NCBI GenBank assembly: GCA_016946835.1
Contig: JACVTC010000107.1
Location: forward strand, 372,501 to 436,500
Origin: Neocallimastix lanati (nom. inval.)
Lineage: Eukaryota; Neocallimastigomycota; Neocallimastigomycetes; Neocallimastigales; Neocallimastigaceae
Length of the DNA: 64,000 nucleotides
Direction of reading: 5' to 3'
A program made the translations under genes and the position numbers. Shown piece after piece: positions 60,318 to 64,000 of this stretch (positions are counted from its first letter, which is position 1; the number at the start of each line of letters is the position of its first letter). The notes beneath the pieces were generated by a model that was given only the letters and a program-made list of their open reading frames with translations, was not told where the DNA came from and made no database searches.

Positions 60318-62330
60318 TTAGATCATAGACAAAAATTTTAATAAAAATTTTAATAATTACTTTTGTAAATAATATTTATTAAAAAAATTTTTTTAAACTC
60401 TTGTATAAAATTTATTTATTAATAGAATTATAAAAAATACAAAAATTAAAAATAATAAAATTATTTAATTTAAAAATTGCAATTGAATGATTATTATTTT
60501 TTTTTAATAATTTTTTTTATAATACTATAGTTTTATTTGTTTTTTGATAAAAAAAAGAAATAATTTGAAAATATTATATTATTAAGATTTTAAAATATGT
60601 GAATTTTTGAATATAATTATATGCCTTTTTTTTTTATCTTTCATTTTAAGTTGTGAAATTATTTCATTTATTGATAACTATTTATAATAAAGTATTTATA
60701 ATAAAGTATTTTATTAAATTTTAATATTCTGAATATATAATGAATATTTAATGATACTTTATTTTTTAATTTGGTTTATTGTTTTTTTTTTTTTTTTTTA
60801 TCATTTAACTAGGAATAAACTTTATTTAATAAAATATATAATAAACTTCAATTAATAATTTAATAATTATTTAACAGGTTTTAATAATAAATTATATAAA
60901 TTCATTAAAAAAATATTAAACTTTAGGATTAGTTTACTTTATTAAATATTTCCATATTTTATATTATTATTAAAATAATCATCAATATTTTGAATCCACA
61001 TGTTTTTATATATATATAAATATCATTGTAATTTTTAATTATATTTATCATGTAATCTATGATATAATTTATTAATATATATATTTTTATTGACATTTAA
61101 GTATAATTAAATATTAACAATAATTTTTAATTTTATTTTTACCCAAACCCCTTCTTTTTTATTTTTGAATTTTTTTTATTTTTTTATTCATGTAATATTT
61201 TAAAAAAAATCTTGCCGTTAGAAAGAAAAACTCAATAATACAATAATAAAAAAATGATTTAATAAAATTTATTTAGTATTGTTTTATTATATTTCATCAT
61301 ATTTATATAAAGATATAATAATTTATTAAAAATTTATTTTAATAATATAAATATATTTTCTTTTTCTTTTTTTTATTTATATATAAATTAATTAATTTTT
61401 TATGGTATAAGCCTATATAAATTAATAAAAAAAGTAAAAGCGATAAATTTATTATTAATATTAATATTTATATAAAAATTTATAAGAAGATTTATTTAAA
61501 AATTAATAATAAAAAAAGAAAAAATAAAATTTAGATAAAAAATAAATTTTTAATTACTTGATAAATATAATTAAAAATTACATATTTTAATAAAACAAAA
61601 TTATGTTTGTAATTTTTATATATAAAAACATGTGGATTCAAAATATAAATGATTATTTTAATAATAATATAAAATATGGAAATATTAAATAAACGAGCCC
61701 TTAAATATAATGATTTTTTATTGAATTTTTATAATTTAGTACTATAATATGTTAAATAATTATTAAATTATTACTTGAATTTTTTTTTTTTTTTTTTTTT
61801 TATTAATTTTATTAAATAAAATTTATTCCTAATCAAAAAATAAGAAGATTTTTTATACTCTATTTTATTTTAAACTTGGTTAAATATTTAATAAAAAAAA
61901 AAAAAAAATTGGTTTAAAAAGACAAATTTAATTGAACAATCTTATTAAATAATTTTTGATTTTATTTTCTATAATTTTTATTATTCATTTAATTAATTAA
62001 ATGACATATTTTTATATTTATATTTTTTATTTATTATTAAAATTAATAAAAATTAATTTAAATTTATAATATACTATCCATGATATCCATAATATCCATA
62101 ATATAAATAATTAATAAATAATTATTTTAATAATAAATAAATATTTAATAATAGTTTATAAATATTTACTTTTCAATATTTATATAAAATAAAATTTTAA
62201 ATATTATTATAATTTATCTTTCATTAAATATTAATATAATTTATCTTTTATAGTTAATAATAAATATAAAAATAATATTTTAAATAAAATAATTATTAAT
62301 TCATTTTATTATTTTAATTATTTATTCTCT
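60318..62330. other. Spacer between genes F and G
   Basis: AT-rich. It resembles the D-E spacer: TAATATTTTAAAAAAAATCT followed by TGCCGTTAGAAAG (about 61193-61225) and AATAAACGAGCCCTTAAATA (about 61687-61706) match 41790-41840 and 42265-42290. It is therefore part of the duplicated unit upstream of each plus-strand paralog. No other gene. Confidence 0.55.
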
Positions 62331-62510
62331 GAATATAAAAGGAATAAATTTTCTATCGAAAAAATAACAATAATATTTAAAACATTAAAAAATTTATAAT
62401 ATCAATTATAATTAATTATTAAACAGTTGTAACAAGCAAAAACAAATTAAATTATATTTATTTATAATTATAAAATTTTTACACTTTATCGATTTTATAA
62501 TTATAAATTT
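62331..62510 (+). promoter_or_regulatory. Promoter elements of gene G
   Basis: GAATATAAAAGGAATAAATT then TTCTATC (62331-62357), a single CAGTTGTAACAAGCAAAAA (about 62424-62442), and the AT palindrome pair around TTTATCGAT (about 62459-62510). Same order and spacing as E. Confidence 0.6.
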
Positions 62511-62608
62511 ATATTTAGAAAAAAATATATATATTAAAATTTCATTAAAATTTTGTAAAAATATTATAATTTTCAATAAAAGTTTTTGTAAATACTAAAT
62601 TTATTAAA

Positions 62609-63511
62609 ATGCGTTTCACTACTCTTTTAGTTGTATTTGCTTCCTTATCCTTAAATTCAAATTCAAGTTCTAATGCTCTTCCTATTCCTTGCTTAGGATC
62701 ACTTATTGCTGGCCATGTTATAGCCAACCGTGTTGGAGGAATTATTAGAGGAAATGCTAATGGTAATGCTAATATTGGAGGTAATGTTGGAGGTAATATT
62801 GGAATGAATGGAAGTGGTAATATTGGAAGTAATATTGGAATTAATACTGGAATTAATACTGGTGTTAATGTTAATGGAAATATCAATGGTAATGCTAATG
62901 TAGGTGCTAATGTTGGTGCTAATGTTGGTGGCAATCTTAATGGTAATGCTAATGGTAATATTAATACTGGAATTAATGGTAGTGGTTACGTTAATGGATC
63001 TGGTTCTATTAATGAAAGTGGTTCATTTGGTGGATCTGGTTCATGGAATGGATCTATTATAGGTCGTATAGGAAATCGTATTAATGGTATTATTAATGGT
63101 ATTTCTGGAGGAAGAATTGAAATTGGAGGTAAAGTAAATAGTTATGGATCTTCCAACATTTCAGTTTCTACGGACTCTTCAACTCCTTGTTCCAACTGTA
63201 CTCAATGTAATAAAAAGAATGGAAACTGTTCATCCTCTACTCCATCATCTACTCCATCATCTACTCCATCCACTAAAACTTTACCAGAAAACGAAACCCC
63301 TGGAAATAAAACAAATTCACCATGCAACAAAAACTCTAACTCTACATCCTTACCACCAAAAACTATTCTATCATCCAATAATGATAATAATAATGATAAT
63401 GATTATGACACAACTGTTGAAGTTCCAGAATCCAATACTTCAGATTCAAATGATATTTCTTCTGAACCCACCGATGAATCACCAAATAATGATTCTGATG
63501 TTGAATATTAA
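62609..63511 (+). CDS. Secreted Asn/Gly-rich repeat protein, paralog G
   Basis: 300 residues, one exon. It has a short NxNx repeat (about 45-125) because the central block is contracted relative to E and F. The Gly-Ser linker carries substitutions (GSGYVNGSGSINESGSFGGS). GRIGNRINGIINGISGGR, CSNCTQCNKKNGNC (with Thr-Gln where the others have Ser-Pro) and a tripled SSTPSSTPSSTPS stretch follow. The tail ends DSDVEY, with SEPTDESP where the others have SEPIDESP. Same orientation as E and F. Likely secreted; role unknown. Confidence 0.88.
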   Translation: MRFTTLLVVFASLSLNSNSSSNALPIPCLGSLIAGHVIANRVGGIIRGNANGNANIGGNVGGNIGMNGSGNIGSNIGINTGINTGVNVNGNINGNANVGANVGANVGGNLNGNANGNINTGINGSGYVNGSGSINESGSFGGSGSWNGSIIGRIGNRINGIINGISGGRIEIGGKVNSYGSSNISVSTDSSTPCSNCTQCNKKNGNCSSSTPSSTPSSTPSTKTLPENETPGNKTNSPCNKNSNSTSLPPKTILSSNNDNNNDNDYDTTVEVPESNTSDSNDISSEPTDESPNNDSDVEY

Positions 63512-64000
63512 TTAGATTATAGACTAAAATATTAATTAAAATTTTAATAATTACTTTTGTAAATAATATTTATTAAAAATAATATTTTTAAGCTCTTGTA
63601 CAAAATATATTTCTAAATAAAATTATAAAAAATACAAAAATTAAAAATAATAAATTTATTTAATTTAAAAATCAAAACTGAATGATTGTTTTATTAATAA
63701 TTTTTATTCTTTATAATGTATTATAATTTTTTTTTTTTTTTTGATAAAAAAAATAAAAAATTGTTAAAAAAATTTATATATATTACTAAGATCTTAAAAT
63801 AGGTGAATATTTAGATATAATTATATGCCTTTTTTTAATCTTCCATTTTAAATTATGAATAATTTTAAATAAATACAATAAATTTATAATAAACTATTTA
63901 TATTAAAATTTAATATTCTGAATATATTTTGAATATATAATGGTATTTTATTTTTTTTTTTTTTTTATTATAGCCTATATTTTTTTTATATCTTTTTACT
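63512..64000. other. 3' flank of gene G
   Basis: AT-rich. Its first 100 bp (TTTTGTAAATAATATTTATT and AAGCTCTTGTACAAAAT) match the 3' flank of F at 60340-60410, and in reverse that of C and D near 35910-35960 and 39250-39310, so the duplicated unit extends past the stop codon. No gene. Confidence 0.5.

Overview
The window looks like nuclear DNA of an anaerobic gut fungus (Neocallimastigomycota; genus not resolvable by eye). This rests on extreme A+T richness between genes, long homopolymer and microsatellite tracts, short AT-rich GT..AG introns, Asn-rich proteins, and a gene set (GH31 glucosidase, CotH-type kinase, long-period ankyrin protein, Cys-rich secreted or membrane protein) typical of that group. 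There are no prokaryotic operons; each gene has its own flanks. All coordinates and splice junctions were read by eye.

Region 1 (1-14 kb): three minus-strand host genes. These are a 12-exon GH31 alpha-glucosidase (50-4970), an intronless ankyrin-repeat gene (7133-9184) and a three-exon secreted CotH kinase-like gene (11235-13632) with a Ser/Thr-rich reading frame directly behind it.

Region 2 (14-28 kb): gene-poor. It holds one tRNA-Cys(GCA), a Cys-rich single-pass membrane protein, an intronless short-chain dehydrogenase, a strongly decayed Ty1/Copia fossil lying between two oppositely oriented heptanucleotide arrays, a 58-bp minisatellite, and at least five copies of a short dispersed repeat whose copies end in GGAAGTAA plus A-tracts. 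That repeat looks like an undescribed SINE or a set of LINE 3' ends.

Region 3 (28-64 kb): an expanded cluster of seven paralogous genes (here A to G) plus one relic. They encode secreted Asn/Gly-rich proteins of about 300-350 residues. Each has a signal peptide, an invariant N-terminal Cys-containing hydrophobic segment, a variable N-x-N-x repeat, a Gly-Ser linker, a conserved amphipathic segment, a Cys cluster and an acidic tail. The order is A> B> <relic <C <D E> F> G>. Promoters are shared: a TATA-like block lies about 255-275 bp before the ATG (about 310 bp in F), with an AT palindrome pair and a CAGTTGTAACAAGC element between. An inverted duplication is centred between D and E.

Between E and F lies a young Ty1/Copia element (44826-57469, 184-bp LTRs, AAATT target duplication). 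It is itself split by a young Ty3/Gypsy chromovirus (48627-55410, 774-bp LTRs, CAATA target duplication) inserted in an Asn-coding (AACAAT)n stretch. The paralogous cluster with its common promoter layout is the best candidate for an undescribed system; its function is unknown.
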